Source: Pseudomonadota bacterium
GTDB taxonomy: Bacteria > Pseudomonadota > Gammaproteobacteria > Steroidobacterales > Woeseiaceae
Length of the DNA stretch: 58,385 bases
Direction: 5' to 3'
Assembly (NCBI GenBank): GCA_022574185.1
Contig: JACZSM010000010.1
Span: 1-58,385, forward strand
Part shown: positions 15,512 through 24,820 of the stretch, piece after piece
Layout: every line of letters begins with the position of its first letter
How positions within the stretch are numbered: the stretch's first letter is position 1
The notes under the pieces: model-generated
Told to the model about the DNA's origin: nothing
Database searches by the model: none
The model's input: the letters and a program-made list of their open reading frames with translations, nothing else
Program-made: the position numbers and the translations under genes

Positions 15512-17263
15512 CTACTCCTCGCTGAACTGCATTTGATGCAATGCCGCGTACTGCCCGTCGCGTGCAATGAGTTCATCGTGCGTGCCCGACTCGACGATGC
15601 GCCCGGCGTCGAGAACGATGATGCGGTCGGCCTTTTCGACCGTCGACAATCGGTGCGCGATGACCAGTGTCGTGCAATTCTTCATGAGTTCATTAAGCGC
15701 CTCCTGAATGCGCCGCTCGGAACGCGTATCAAGAGACGATGTCGCCTCATCGAGTATCAGCACGGGAGAATTTTTGAGCAGCGCCCGGCCAATCGCGATG
15801 CGTTGCCGCTGCCCGCCCGACAACAAGACGCCGCGATCACCTACGACGGTCTCAAGTCCATCAGGAAGCTCGTTCGTGAATTCGAGTACGTTCGCTGCCT
15901 CAGCCGCCCTCAGCACGTCCTCCTGTGAGTGCTGGCTCAGCTCGCCATAACTTAGATTGTTGGCGATAGTATCGTTAAACAGGATAATGTCCTGGCTGAC
16001 AAGACTGATGTTGTCACGCAGGCTCTTGAGCGTGTAGTCACGTATCGGCGTGCCATCCAGCAGGATCTCGCCAGCGTCGACATCATAAAAACGCGGCAAC
16101 AAGCTGACCAGCGTCGACTTGCCACTGCCGGACTGGCCGACGATCGCCAGCGTCTGGCCTGACTCGATCTGTACCGATATGTTGTCAAGCACCAGCCCGC
16201 TCTTGTCGCCATATGCAAAGCTAACGCCACGAAATTCGACCGTGCCTGTCGATGCGTCTTTCGAAATCGTCCCCGTATCCACTTCCTGCGGCTCGTCGAT
16301 GACGGCAAACAGGCTGTCCGCAGCGGCCACGCCACGCTGCAATGTCGCGTTGACGTTAGTGATGCGCCGCACCGGCTGCAGCATCAGCATCATCGCACTG
16401 AAGAACGAAATAAACTGACCCGGCGACAGGTTGCCCTCGATGGATTCGACGCCAGCCATATAGATGACACCGGCAACGCCGAAACCGAAAATTACCTGGG
16501 TAACCGCGACGCCGAGCGACCGCACCCGAATTAATTTCAGATTTTGTGCCTTGTTGCGCCCATCAACTGCGTCGAGTCGATTTTTTTCATAGTCGTAGCC
16601 GCCAAAAATTTTCACGACCCGGTTGCCGGTGATGATTTCTTCAGTGACCTGCGTGACTTCTCCAACTGAATCCTGAATGCGGCTGCTGTAGCGACGAAAT
16701 GCGGCACTGAGAAACCGGATGAGTGCCGCAATTATGGGAAAAACGATCGTCACGAACAATGTCAGTTTCGGGCTCTGCAACAACATGACGACAATTGCGG
16801 CAATAAGAGTCAGCACATCTCGAATCGCGATAGTGACGACACTTGTCACCGATTCGGCGACCATTTCAACGTTATACGTCATCCGCGACAACAGTGGCCC
16901 CTTAGTGCGTGCTTCGAAATATCGAGTCGGCAATGTCAGGAATTTGCGAAATACGTCGCGGCGCAGCGAGCTGATAACATTGCGGCCGATCCAGCCAAGG
17001 GACGCCTCGGTCGCATAACCGGCTATGCCGCGCGCAATGAATATGGCCACGAATGCAACTGGTATCCAGCGTGCTGTCTCTAGGTTCTGTGCGACGAGCG
17101 CCTCGTCCATTAATGGCCCGAGGAGGTATACGAGGCTGCCTTCAATAATTGCGGTCGCCACCATGCCAACGGTCGCTATCATCGCCAGCAATTTGTGCGG
17201 CAGGACGTAACGCCACAGTCGTCGATAGATATCGGCGGTCTTGGAGTCGATGCGCTTGCTCAC
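15512..17263 (-). CDS. msbA: Lipid A export permease/ATP-binding protein
   Basis: A 583-residue ABC half-transporter that flips lipid A-core across the inner membrane. Six transmembrane helices (residues 1-320) are followed by a nucleotide-binding domain: Walker A VGQSGSGKST, the signature LLSGGQRQRIAIGRALLK, and Walker B PVLILDEATSSLD with the H-loop VIAHRLSTVEKADRI. The length matches MsbA (about 580 residues) when a GTG at 17263 is used as start. A longer version from 17356 would overlap exbD by 68 bases, so I reject it. It lies between exbD and lpxK, the usual order. Confidence 0.94.
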   Translation of the reverse strand: MSKRIDSKTADIYRRLWRYVLPHKLLAMIATVGMVATAIIEGSLVYLLGPLMDEALVAQNLETARWIPVAFVAIFIARGIAGYATEASLGWIGRNVISSLRRDVFRKFLTLPTRYFEARTKGPLLSRMTYNVEMVAESVTSVVTIAIRDVLTLIAAIVVMLLQSPKLTLFVTIVFPIIAALIRFLSAAFRRYSSRIQDSVGEVTQVTEEIITGNRVVKIFGGYDYEKNRLDAVDGRNKAQNLKLIRVRSLGVAVTQVIFGFGVAGVIYMAGVESIEGNLSPGQFISFFSAMMLMLQPVRRITNVNATLQRGVAAADSLFAVIDEPQEVDTGTISKDASTGTVEFRGVSFAYGDKSGLVLDNISVQIESGQTLAIVGQSGSGKSTLVSLLPRFYDVDAGEILLDGTPIRDYTLKSLRDNISLVSQDIILFNDTIANNLSYGELSQHSQEDVLRAAEAANVLEFTNELPDGLETVVGDRGVLLSGGQRQRIAIGRALLKNSPVLILDEATSSLDTRSERRIQEALNELMKNCTTLVIAHRLSTVEKADRIIVLDAGRIVESGTHDELIARDGQYAALHQMQFSEE

Positions 17264-17288
17264 GGTGACGTCATGACCCCGGTTGGCT

Positions 17289-17714
17289 TCACTCAGCCTC
17301 CAGCTCGTTAACCGTTGCGATACTGATTTGCACAAATCCAAGCCGACCCGCGACATTCATTGCCGTAACGACATGCTGGTGTTTGGCATTGGCGTCTGCG
17401 CTGATCGTCAGCGGCAGGGTATGGTCGCCATTGGACACCTTCTGCAGTGCATTGCGGATAGTTTCAGGGCGATTGTTGATGAGCTCGCGACCGTTGATAA
17501 GATAGGTGCCGGTAGCGGTGATCATGATGTCGATTTGCCCGGGAACATCCGCGACGATTGCCGCGCTGTCGGCGTGCGGCAGACTGATGTTGATCTGTGA
17601 CTGCTTGACAAAACTCGTCGATACCATAAAGAAGATCAGTAGCAGGAATACGACGTCGATCAACGAAGTCAAATTGACCTCCGGTTGCGTCCGCGGTCTC
17701 AAATTCAATCGCAT
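17289..17714 (-). CDS. exbD: ExbD/TolR family protein
   Basis: A 141-residue protein with one N-terminal transmembrane helix (NLTSLIDVVFLLLIFFMVSTSF), whose conserved Asp lines the proton path, and a periplasmic domain. The ExbD/TolR family uses the proton gradient with ExbB to energise TonB or Tol. Its start shares one base with the exbB stop (TGATG). In this operon position, ahead of msbA and lpxK, it is common in Xanthomonas and Pseudomonas relatives and may serve the neighbouring TonB-dependent receptor. Confidence 0.93.
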   Translation of the reverse strand: MRLNLRPRTQPEVNLTSLIDVVFLLLIFFMVSTSFVKQSQINISLPHADSAAIVADVPGQIDIMITATGTYLINGRELINNRPETIRNALQKVSNGDHTLPLTISADANAKHQHVVTAMNVAGRLGFVQISIATVNELEAE

Positions 17715-18331
17715 CAGTTAGACTTTTCCTGACGCCGGTGCAGGGCCTCGACGAGTTTGATCGCTTCTTTTTCCATGTCGACAACAAGTGTATCGATGCG
17801 AGTGCGGTAGTAACGATAACCAACCAGCGCCGGAATGGCGACGGACAAACCGGCGGCTGTCGTTATCAGCGCCTTCGAAATGCCGCCAGCCAATGCCGCC
17901 GGGTTGCCGGCACCCTGTGTCGTGATCTCTGTAAAAACCTGGACCATGCCGAGAACGGTGCCGAGCAGGCCCAGTAGCGGCGTGACGGCCGCGATCGTAC
18001 CCAGAGTTTCGAGATAGCGTTCGAGTTCGTGCACCACATGGCGCCCCGTATCCTCAATACTATCTTTCATTACAGCGCGTTCGCGGTCCCGATTGATCAG
18101 ACCAGCCGCGAGAATCTGGCCTAAAGCCGATCCCTGGTGCAGGCTTTGAATCTGTTTTTGGTCCAGCTGGTCCCTTTTGACCCATCCCCACACCTTGCTG
18201 GTCAGATCCTCGGGGATCACGCGCTTTTGCTGCAGCGTCCAGTAACGTTCGAGAATGATTCCCAGCGCAAGGATCGCGCACAGGACGATGGGCGCCATCA
18301 ACAAACCGCCGGCCTTGACTATCTCAACCAT
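17714..18331 (-). CDS. exbB: MotA/TolQ/ExbB proton channel family protein
   Basis: A 205-residue inner-membrane protein with three transmembrane helices: residues 10-27 (GLLMAPIVLCAILALGIIL), 105-130 and 150-170. The conserved GLLGTVLGMVQVF and GISKALITTAAGLSVAIPAL stretches form the ion channel with ExbD. The pair turns proton flow into movement of TonB-like proteins. It begins 35 bases after comEC ends and shares a base with exbD. Confidence 0.93.
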   Translation of the reverse strand: MVEIVKAGGLLMAPIVLCAILALGIILERYWTLQQKRVIPEDLTSKVWGWVKRDQLDQKQIQSLHQGSALGQILAAGLINRDRERAVMKDSIEDTGRHVVHELERYLETLGTIAAVTPLLGLLGTVLGMVQVFTEITTQGAGNPAALAGGISKALITTAAGLSVAIPALVGYRYYRTRIDTLVVDMEKEAIKLVEALHRRQEKSN

Positions 18332-18366
18332 GCAAGCTGACTCAGGGAAAAAATGAAATATACAGT

Positions 18367-20682
18367 TTATTCATGCCAGATTCGACGCCGCTCTTGCCGA
18401 TGTTGCCGAACCTGGACCTGATTTGAATCCTCGCACATGTGGATACTGATCGCTCCGGATGTCGCGGTGTCCAGCACCTCCGCTCCCACTGCCTGCCACC
18501 GCTGCACCACATCATGCTTTGGAAAACCCCAGCGATTGTGAAATCCGGCCGATACGATCGCTATGGCGGGCCGCAATGCCCGTACAAACGCCATACTCGA
18601 GGAAGTCCCGCTGCCATGATGCGGTACCACCACGGCGTCGACCGGAACGATCGCACCAGCCCGCACGAGCGCCGCTTCGATACGGCGCTCGATATCTCCG
18701 GTCAGCAACAGGCGGTAGGGTCCGGCCTCGATCTGCAGCACGCACGATGCATCATTGCCGCTGTAAACCCGCTCGGCCGGCGGATGCAGAAAGCGGAAAT
18801 CGACGCCATCGTAAGCCCAGTGCTCCCCCGCACGACAGCGACGGAATGTGCTGATCAGGCCTGACAATCGTTCACCCGTAACGACCTGCCCAACCTCAAT
18901 TCCTGCGACGATCGCAGAGACGCCTCCAGCATGATCGAGATCAGAGTGAGACACGACAAGCCGGTCTATCCGTTCGATACCACGGCTCGCAAGATACGGC
19001 AGGATCACGGCACTGGCGCTGCTGCCACCGCTGCGAAACGATGGGCCCGTGTCATACAACAAGACATGATTCTGCGTGCGTACGACCGCTGACAGCCCCT
19101 GCCCAACATCCAGTACTTGTATGTTCACGCAGCCTCGAGCCGGTCCTGCGGGTGTGTAGAGCACGGCGGCCGTGATTGCCAGCCACGCAAGATGGCGGCC
19201 AGGCCAGCCAGGCGGCGCGATAGCCCAGACGACGGGCAGGATAATGTACATCCAGGCCATTCCGGATATTTCAGGAACGTCATGCGCTCCCCAGGGAATG
19301 GCAGCGGCAACCGCAATGATGTTTTCTATCCAACCAATGCTTCGAGCAGCAAGCAGCAATACCTGATCGCCCAGGGCTTGCATTGGGCCATCGAGCATAA
19401 ACCCGACAAGTGTCAGGGGCACGGTGAGCAAACTGAACAACGGGACCGCAATGAGATTTACGGGCGGCGCCGCAAACACGATTCGGCCAAAAATGATAAC
19501 CGTGATTGGCAACAGGCCAAGCAAGAGCAGTAGCTGCACCGTAGCAAGCTGCCTGAGCGTATTGATCAGCCGAGTCCAGGGCCGGCCGGGAGGTGTTGCG
19601 GGATCCTGGTAGCGACGCGCGAGCCATAGCAATATCACGACGGCCGCAAACGAAAGCTTGAAACCAGGTGCCAATGTTGCGAGTGGCGTCAATACCGCAA
19701 TGACCATGCACGATGCACTGACGATCGCCATCGGACCTGCGTGTCGTCGCCGCAGCAATGCCACAGCGGCGATCGCAATCATCAGGCTGGCTCTCTGGGC
19801 CGGCACTGCAAAACCTGAAACGAGTGCGTAAAGCACGGCGACAAGCAATGCCACGACAATCGCGCTCTCGTGAATATTGCCGCGACCACCGACCAGTCCG
19901 CCGACCAGTCCGCCGACCAGTCCGCCGACGACACAGGCGAGAAAATAACCGCCACCGGCAGCCAATCCGATGTGCAGACCCGATATTGCCATCAGGTGGC
20001 TGGTTCCGGTGCGGGCGTAACGGTCCCATTGTTCGGTGGTAACAAGGTGACGGGCCCCGACCGCAAGTGCAGCAAGCACCGCTGCATGCTCTGACGCCGC
20101 TACAAGTCCAGAGACACGACGCACGAATCGCGCTCGCAGGCGATCCATCATGCCAGACACGCCCGAACTGACCAGGTGATTGCGATGACTGTTAACGACG
20201 TAGGCAACGGCTCCAATTCGCTCACGAAAAGCCCACGATTCGTAGTCGAAGTCTCCCGGATTACTCGTACCGCGTGGTCGCCGCAGGCGCAATTCAAAAC
20301 GCCAGATATCACCCAAGTAAATAGTGACAGGTGGATTAAACCAGCTGACGCGAATCCGCGCCGGGAGCCGCGGGTTTTCAACAGGCACGGCAACGAAACT
20401 GACGGACTGTGCGGTGCGACGTGGAAAGTCCACGACCCTGACGCGCGTCAGGATGCTATCACCCGCGAGTTGTGGTGTGAGACGGGAATCGACGACATCG
20501 TGTGCCGCACTGGCGAAGAGTGCGACTCCAACGAGAAAAAAGCCCAGGGGCCGAAGTCGACGCACGAACATCAAGGCAAGACTGGCGACGAATACAACCT
20601 TGACGAGGCCGGCTGCCAGGTCAAAGCTGCTAAGCTGCAGCGCGAACATACCTGCCAGCAGACACAGGCAGGCTCGTGTCAT
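18367..20682 (-). CDS. comEC: DNA internalization-related competence protein ComEC/Rec2
   Basis: A 771-residue inner-membrane protein that forms the channel for single-stranded DNA uptake. It has the N-terminal DUF4131 part, the central competence domain (LAALAVGARHLVTTEQWDRYARTGTSHLMAISGLHIGLAAG) with many helices, and the C-terminal metallo-beta-lactamase-like domain: LDVGQGLSAVVRT, LLYDTGPSF, VVSHSDLDHAGG, VVVPHHGSGTSSS. All parts are present, so the cell could be naturally transformable. A GGLV tandem repeat (see 19889) lies in a membrane segment. It heads the exbB-exbD-msbA-lpxK-kdsB operon and diverges from the DUF2062 gene. Confidence 0.93.
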   Translation of the reverse strand: MTRACLCLLAGMFALQLSSFDLAAGLVKVVFVASLALMFVRRLRPLGFFLVGVALFASAAHDVVDSRLTPQLAGDSILTRVRVVDFPRRTAQSVSFVAVPVENPRLPARIRVSWFNPPVTIYLGDIWRFELRLRRPRGTSNPGDFDYESWAFRERIGAVAYVVNSHRNHLVSSGVSGMMDRLRARFVRRVSGLVAASEHAAVLAALAVGARHLVTTEQWDRYARTGTSHLMAISGLHIGLAAGGGYFLACVVGGLVGGLVGGLVGGRGNIHESAIVVALLVAVLYALVSGFAVPAQRASLMIAIAAVALLRRRHAGPMAIVSASCMVIAVLTPLATLAPGFKLSFAAVVILLWLARRYQDPATPPGRPWTRLINTLRQLATVQLLLLLGLLPITVIIFGRIVFAAPPVNLIAVPLFSLLTVPLTLVGFMLDGPMQALGDQVLLLAARSIGWIENIIAVAAAIPWGAHDVPEISGMAWMYIILPVVWAIAPPGWPGRHLAWLAITAAVLYTPAGPARGCVNIQVLDVGQGLSAVVRTQNHVLLYDTGPSFRSGGSSASAVILPYLASRGIERIDRLVVSHSDLDHAGGVSAIVAGIEVGQVVTGERLSGLISTFRRCRAGEHWAYDGVDFRFLHPPAERVYSGNDASCVLQIEAGPYRLLLTGDIERRIEAALVRAGAIVPVDAVVVPHHGSGTSSSMAFVRALRPAIAIVSAGFHNRWGFPKHDVVQRWQAVGAEVLDTATSGAISIHMCEDSNQVQVRQHRQERRRIWHE
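19889..19924 (-). repeat. 12-base tandem repeat inside comEC coding for GGLV repeats
   Basis: The unit CCGACCAGTCCG occurs three times without a change, followed by a partial fourth. On the coding strand it gives GGLVGGLVGGLVGG in a hydrophobic segment. Unit length is a multiple of three, so copy number can vary without breaking the gene. Confidence 0.85.
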
Positions 20683-20740
20683 CAGCTGAACCTCCCGTTT
20701 GTGTCACTATCAATCGTTATCGAAGCGGAAACAGCAGCGA

Positions 20741-21259
20741 ATGCCTAGGCGGTTTTTTAGGAAGTTTGCGTTCAAACGCCATGAGCTGAGCGAACGCTGG
20801 TTCATGGCGCCGTTTCGTCACTTGCTGCATGATCACCGACTCTGGGGTATTCGTCGCAAGACCGTAATTCCGGCGTTCGCTCTCGGCCTGTTCGTCGCAT
20901 TTCAGCCTTTTCTGGGCCATATGCTTGCCGCGGTGCTTGGCGCGCTTGCCCTGCGCATCAACATGCCGGTCGCGGCACTTGCGACCCTTATCATCAATCC
21001 CGTAACGATCGGCCCTGTGTACTATTTTTCGTATCGGGTTGGCGCGTTCCTGCTGTCGATCGAACCCGGGCCAATTGAAATCGAAATGTCATTCGAGTGG
21101 CTGACCAATACATTCGTCTCAGTCTGGCAACCGCTGCTCCTGGGCTCCGTGCTCGTCGGCGCCATCACAGCCATGCTTGGCTATGTTGGACTTGCGCTGG
21201 TTTGGCGTGCCTCGCTCGCCAACTACAAGGCGCGCAAACGCCGCAAGCGAAAACCGTAG
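20741..21259 (+). CDS. DUF2062 domain membrane protein
   Basis: A 172-residue protein with a basic N-terminus (MPRRFFRKFAFKRHELS) and the DUF2062 core: GIRRKTVIPAFALGLFVAFQPFLGHMLAAVLGALALRINMP and ATLIINPVTIGPVYYFSYRVG. It has three to four membrane segments and a very basic tail. The family is common in proteobacteria and often beside lolCDE and comEC, as here; its role is unknown. The ATG at 20741 fits the family start better than the GTG/other start 42 bases earlier. It diverges from comEC with a 58-base gap that must carry both promoters. Confidence 0.85.
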   Translation: MPRRFFRKFAFKRHELSERWFMAPFRHLLHDHRLWGIRRKTVIPAFALGLFVAFQPFLGHMLAAVLGALALRINMPVAALATLIINPVTIGPVYYFSYRVGAFLLSIEPGPIEIEMSFEWLTNTFVSVWQPLLLGSVLVGAITAMLGYVGLALVWRASLANYKARKRRKRKP

Positions 21260-21343
21260 GATGCCTGCTGTTGGAGCCCGCTGTAGGAGCGGACCGTGCC
21301 CGCGATTTCCACCCGATTTGAAAAGCAAAGTGGACATCGCCCG

Positions 21344-21376
21344 CATGTCTCGATCCCGATTGACGGGGGCGGGCTA
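21344..21376. repeat. 33-base repeat at the end of lolD (inverted partner at 24627-24659)
   Basis: The stretch CATGTCTCGATCCCGATTGA (21344 onward) and the rest of the 33 bases match the reverse complement of 24627-24659 at 29 of 33 positions. The two copies bracket the three-gene lol unit in opposite orientation, and this copy covers the lolD stop codon. Just before it (21270-21300) lie two copies of a GGAGC(G/C) motif (TTGGAGCCCGC and TAGGAGCGGAC), typical of REP-like sequences. Confidence 0.6.
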
Positions 21377-22063
21377 CGACGAACGAAGTTTTCCGTCTTC
21401 GAGTATGAGTACACGATCCATGCGCGCCGCAATCGAGTGATCGTGCGTAACGATGATGAGGCTGGTCTGTAATTCCTGATTTAATTCGAGCATCAGGTTC
21501 AAAACATGCTCGCCATTACCAGCGTCCAGGTTACCCGTCGGCTCGTCGGCCAGCACGAGTTGCGGCCGTGTGATCAACGCACGTGCGACGGCTGCACGTT
21601 GCCGCTCGCCGCCGGATAATTCGCCGGGCTTGTGCGTAAGTCTCTCGCCGAGTCCGACCCGGCCAAGCAATTGGCGGGCCTGCTCCATCGCTACCGATTT
21701 GACCTCACGCCGAATCAGCAACGGCATGGCAACATTCTCCTCGGCCGTGAATTCAGGCAACAGGTGGTGAAACTGGTAAACGAATCCGATGTAGCGATTT
21801 CTAAGCTCGCCTTTGGACGACTCGTTACCACCGTGCATCGGCTTGCCGTCAACTATCACCTCGCCTTCGTCGGGATCATCGAGGCCACCGAGGATCTGCA
21901 GTAATGTCGTCTTTCCAGAGCCCGAAATGCCAATAATTGCTACACGTTCTGCTGCCTGGACGACCAGGTCGATCTTGCTGAGCACCTCGAGAACTGACCC
22001 GCCTTCGCGAAAGCGCCGCGTTACGCCGCGACACTGCAAGACCACACGATTCGGGTCAGTCAT
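21374..22063 (-). CDS. lolD: Lipoprotein-releasing system ATP-binding protein
   Basis: A 229-residue ABC ATPase: Walker A GISGSGKTTLLQILGGLDDPDEG, signature ELSGGERQRAAVARAL, Walker B PQLVLADEPTGNLD, switch His VTHDHSIA. With the LolC/LolE permeases it extracts outer-membrane lipoproteins from the inner membrane for LolA. The start at ATG 22063 overlaps the end of the preceding permease by eight bases. The order permease, permease, ATPase differs from the lolC-lolD-lolE order of E. coli. Confidence 0.95.
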   Translation of the reverse strand: MTDPNRVVLQCRGVTRRFREGGSVLEVLSKIDLVVQAAERVAIIGISGSGKTTLLQILGGLDDPDEGEVIVDGKPMHGGNESSKGELRNRYIGFVYQFHHLLPEFTAEENVAMPLLIRREVKSVAMEQARQLLGRVGLGERLTHKPGELSGGERQRAAVARALITRPQLVLADEPTGNLDAGNGEHVLNLMLELNQELQTSLIIVTHDHSIAARMDRVLILEDGKLRSS

Positions 22064-23303
22064 AACGCAATGCCTCTGCCGGTGCTGTTTTCGCAGCGAC
22101 CCACGCCGGATAGACAGTCGACGCCAACGCCAACAGCAACGCGATTGACGCAATCTTGACAACATCGGGAATGCGCAAGTCGGCTGGTAAATCGCTAATA
22201 AAGTAAACGTCGGCGGCCAGGAATTTGATTCCCAAAGCGGACTCAAAAAAGGCCACGGTGCTCTCCAGATTAACTGACAAAAGAATTCCTGCTACGACGC
22301 CGAATAAAGTGCCCACAACGCCAATTACGCTGCCCTGAGTAATGAATATTTTCAGAATACTTTGCGGGCTCGCACCAATCGTACGCAGAATTGCAATATC
22401 TGCCCGCTTATCTTTAACAACCATCACGAGGGTCGAGACGATATTGAATGCCGCAACAGCAATAACCAGCAGCAATATCACAAACAGGATCGACTTCGTG
22501 ATTTGAATAGAACGAAAAAAATTCACATGCCGGCGCGTCCAGTCGGACACGAGGACGACAACCCCATGCTCCAGCGCAACTTCGCGAACAATCGCGGACG
22601 CTTCGAAAATTTCGGTAACCGCGAGCCTCACACCAGTCACTGCGTCCTTTTTACGATAAAGCCTTTGCGCATCGACCAAATTGATAAATGCGAGGCGACG
22701 ATCGAACTCATACATGCCAACTCGATACAGACCGCTCACCGTAAAGCGCTTCGTCCGCGGCACAACGCCCGCTGGTGTGACCAGCCCTTGCGCCAGTATC
22801 ACGGTTACCTTGTCACCGACACCAATTTTGAGAGCTGCAGCCAAATCCACACCAAGGATGATATTGAAAGATCCGGGGCCAAGACTGCCAAGCTCGCCTG
22901 CCGTCATGACATTATTGACGCCGGACACGAGATCCTCGGCGACCGGATCAATACCACGAAGCTCCGCGCCGCTTAACTGCTCGCCGAACACGAGCAGGCC
23001 CTGCCCCTCGATGTACGGTGCCGTCGCGCGGACCCGCGGATTCCGTGCAGCTGTTGCAGACATGGCTTGCCAGTCAAGCAGTTCGCCATTGAGGTCTTCA
23101 ATGCTCGCATGTGCAGTCATCGTCAGCAGCCGATCCTTGAGCTCACGCTCGAATCCGTTGACAACCGAAAGTACGACAATAAGAACCAGGACCGCGATTG
23201 CGATTCCAAGCATTGAGATAGCGGATATCAGCGACACAAAACTGTTGCCGCTACGCGATCGCACGTAGCGAGTACCGATCCAGATTTCAAAGGTCTGACT
23301 CAT
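22056..23303 (-). CDS. lolE: Lipoprotein-releasing ABC transporter permease (LolE-like)
   Basis: A 415-residue permease with a first helix (SFVSLISAISMLGIAIAVLVLIVVLSVVNGFEREL), a large periplasmic MacB-type domain and three helices at the end (ILFVILLLVIAVAAFNIVSTLVMVV, GVVGTLFGVVAGILLSVN, VVKIASIALLLALASTVYPAW). NGFERELKDRLLTMTAHA is the family signature. The start (ATG 23303) comes four bases after the stop of the other permease. LolE naming rests on its position; the two permeases are close paralogs. Confidence 0.9.
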   Translation of the reverse strand: MSQTFEIWIGTRYVRSRSGNSFVSLISAISMLGIAIAVLVLIVVLSVVNGFERELKDRLLTMTAHASIEDLNGELLDWQAMSATAARNPRVRATAPYIEGQGLLVFGEQLSGAELRGIDPVAEDLVSGVNNVMTAGELGSLGPGSFNIILGVDLAAALKIGVGDKVTVILAQGLVTPAGVVPRTKRFTVSGLYRVGMYEFDRRLAFINLVDAQRLYRKKDAVTGVRLAVTEIFEASAIVREVALEHGVVVLVSDWTRRHVNFFRSIQITKSILFVILLLVIAVAAFNIVSTLVMVVKDKRADIAILRTIGASPQSILKIFITQGSVIGVVGTLFGVVAGILLSVNLESTVAFFESALGIKFLAADVYFISDLPADLRIPDVVKIASIALLLALASTVYPAWVAAKTAPAEALRYD

Positions 23304-23307
23304 CGCA

Positions 23308-24552
23308 TCACTCGTAGCGCAGCGCAACAGCGGGATTCACACGCGCGGCCCGGCGTGCCGGGTATAAGGTAGCCAGTGATGTCAATACGAATGCGGCCCC
23401 TGCGATCGTGGCGACGTCCGCCATTTCCAGCTCGGACGGAATTTGCGTGACGTAATACACATCACCCGGCATTATCTTAAAGCCGAGTAGATTCTCGAGC
23501 ACGGGTACGATTTCAGGAACGTTGATCGCGACGACAACACCGAGTACGACGCCGACAATGACTCCGGCCCAGCCGATTACTGCGCCCTGCACGAAAAACA
23601 CACGCACGACCCCGTTTGCACTCATGCCGAGAGTCCGCAGAACGGCGATATCGTTGGTCTTGTCCATGACCACCATGACGAGGCTTGCCACGATATTGAA
23701 CGCCGCCACACCGATGATCAGCGACAGCATCAACGACATCATCATTTTCTCGATGCGAATGGCACGAAAGTAACTTGCATTCTCGATGGTCCAGTCGCTC
23801 GTTATGGCGCCGTCACCGAGCTGTTCGCCGAGACTTCTGGCGATCGCGGGTGCTGACATGACGTCGTCAGCCCGAAACCTTACCGCCGATCGTTCGGCGC
23901 CCAACGCCAGGATTGCGGCTGCTTCTTCGCCATTGATGAGCGCTAGCAGGCCATCATGATCCTGAAGACCGGCCTCGAATACGCCACGCAGGATAAATCG
24001 TTCCAGCACGGGCCGCAGAGTGCCGTCACCAACCGGGCGCGGAATCAGCAACACGACGCCATCACCCATCCGCAAGCCCAGATCAACAGCGAGAAGTCGG
24101 CCGAGAATAATGCTGTGGCTGCCGGGTGACAGATTTTCGAGATCGCCCTCGAGCAAATTGATCGGCGATTCCGGCAACGAACGTTCATATTGAGGATCCA
24201 CGCCGTGGACCAGCACCGCACGCAATTCGCGGCCGGACTGAATCATGCCTTCCATCGCAACGATCGGGGCCGCCGCCGCAACTCCCGGATAGGCCGCGAT
24301 CTGATCCACAAGCTCGCGCCAATTCTCGGTTACGCCGTCCGGACCCGTCACGGAACCGTGAGCGGACATACTCAGCAGCCGGGTGCGTAACTCGCCCTCA
24401 AAGCCGTTCATGACCGAAAGGATGATGATCAGAGAAGCGACGCCCAGCGCGACTCCCGCCAGCGAAATCAGCGTGATGAAAGATACAAAACGGGTGCGGC
24501 GCTTTGCTCTCAGGTAGCGAAGCCCGACGAACAGTTCAACGGGTTTGATCAT
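23308..24552 (-). CDS. lolC: Lipoprotein-releasing ABC transporter permease (LolC-like)
   Basis: A 414-residue permease with the same build as its neighbour: MIKPVELFVGLRYLRAKRRT, FVSFITLISLAGVALGVASLIIILSVMNGFEGELRTRLLSMSAHGSV, a periplasmic domain and three C-terminal helices ending LATLYPARRAARVNPAVALRYE. It is the first gene of the lol unit and so carries the promoter, which should lie in the gap at 24553-24820. Together the two permeases and LolD release mature lipoproteins for transport to the outer membrane. Confidence 0.92.
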   Translation of the reverse strand: MIKPVELFVGLRYLRAKRRTRFVSFITLISLAGVALGVASLIIILSVMNGFEGELRTRLLSMSAHGSVTGPDGVTENWRELVDQIAAYPGVAAAAPIVAMEGMIQSGRELRAVLVHGVDPQYERSLPESPINLLEGDLENLSPGSHSIILGRLLAVDLGLRMGDGVVLLIPRPVGDGTLRPVLERFILRGVFEAGLQDHDGLLALINGEEAAAILALGAERSAVRFRADDVMSAPAIARSLGEQLGDGAITSDWTIENASYFRAIRIEKMMMSLMLSLIIGVAAFNIVASLVMVVMDKTNDIAVLRTLGMSANGVVRVFFVQGAVIGWAGVIVGVVLGVVVAINVPEIVPVLENLLGFKIMPGDVYYVTQIPSELEMADVATIAGAAFVLTSLATLYPARRAARVNPAVALRYE

Positions 24553-24626
24553 CCCGTCGCATTAAACCATATCCGATCCAAGGGAGTGTTTGAGGGGTAT
24601 TGTTCCTCCGAATTTAAAGCGCAGCA

Positions 24627-24659
24627 TAGCGAGCTCCCGTCAAGCGGGATCGAGACATG
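24627..24659. repeat. Inverted partner of the 33-base repeat upstream of the lol unit
   Basis: TAGCGAGCTCCCGTCAAGCG and the following bases are the reverse complement of 21344-21376 with four differences. It also contains a short self-complementary stretch (CCCGTCAAGCGGG-like). It lies 75 bases before lolC, inside the only gap that can hold the lolC promoter and that of the small secreted protein at 24821. Confidence 0.55.
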
Positions 24660-24820
24660 AGGATGATCAGTATCCAATACAAACTCCTTTTGTGACTTTG
24701 CGCGCCTCAAATCGTGACCGAATTCACAGTTTTGACCTAAGTGATAAAACCTTGTAAATCAAATGCCTTACAGCATGACTTGGAGTGATATAGTCGATCG
24801 CAATGAGAGGAGATGCTGCA

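Noticed and set aside
15491-15928. Forward-strand open frames under msbA and lpxK
   Set aside because: They mirror the GC-rich third codon positions of the reverse-strand genes; the proteins have no recognisable features.
19889-19924. Short tandem repeats that could look like a CRISPR array
   Set aside because: The units are 12 bases with no spacers and lie in frame inside comEC.
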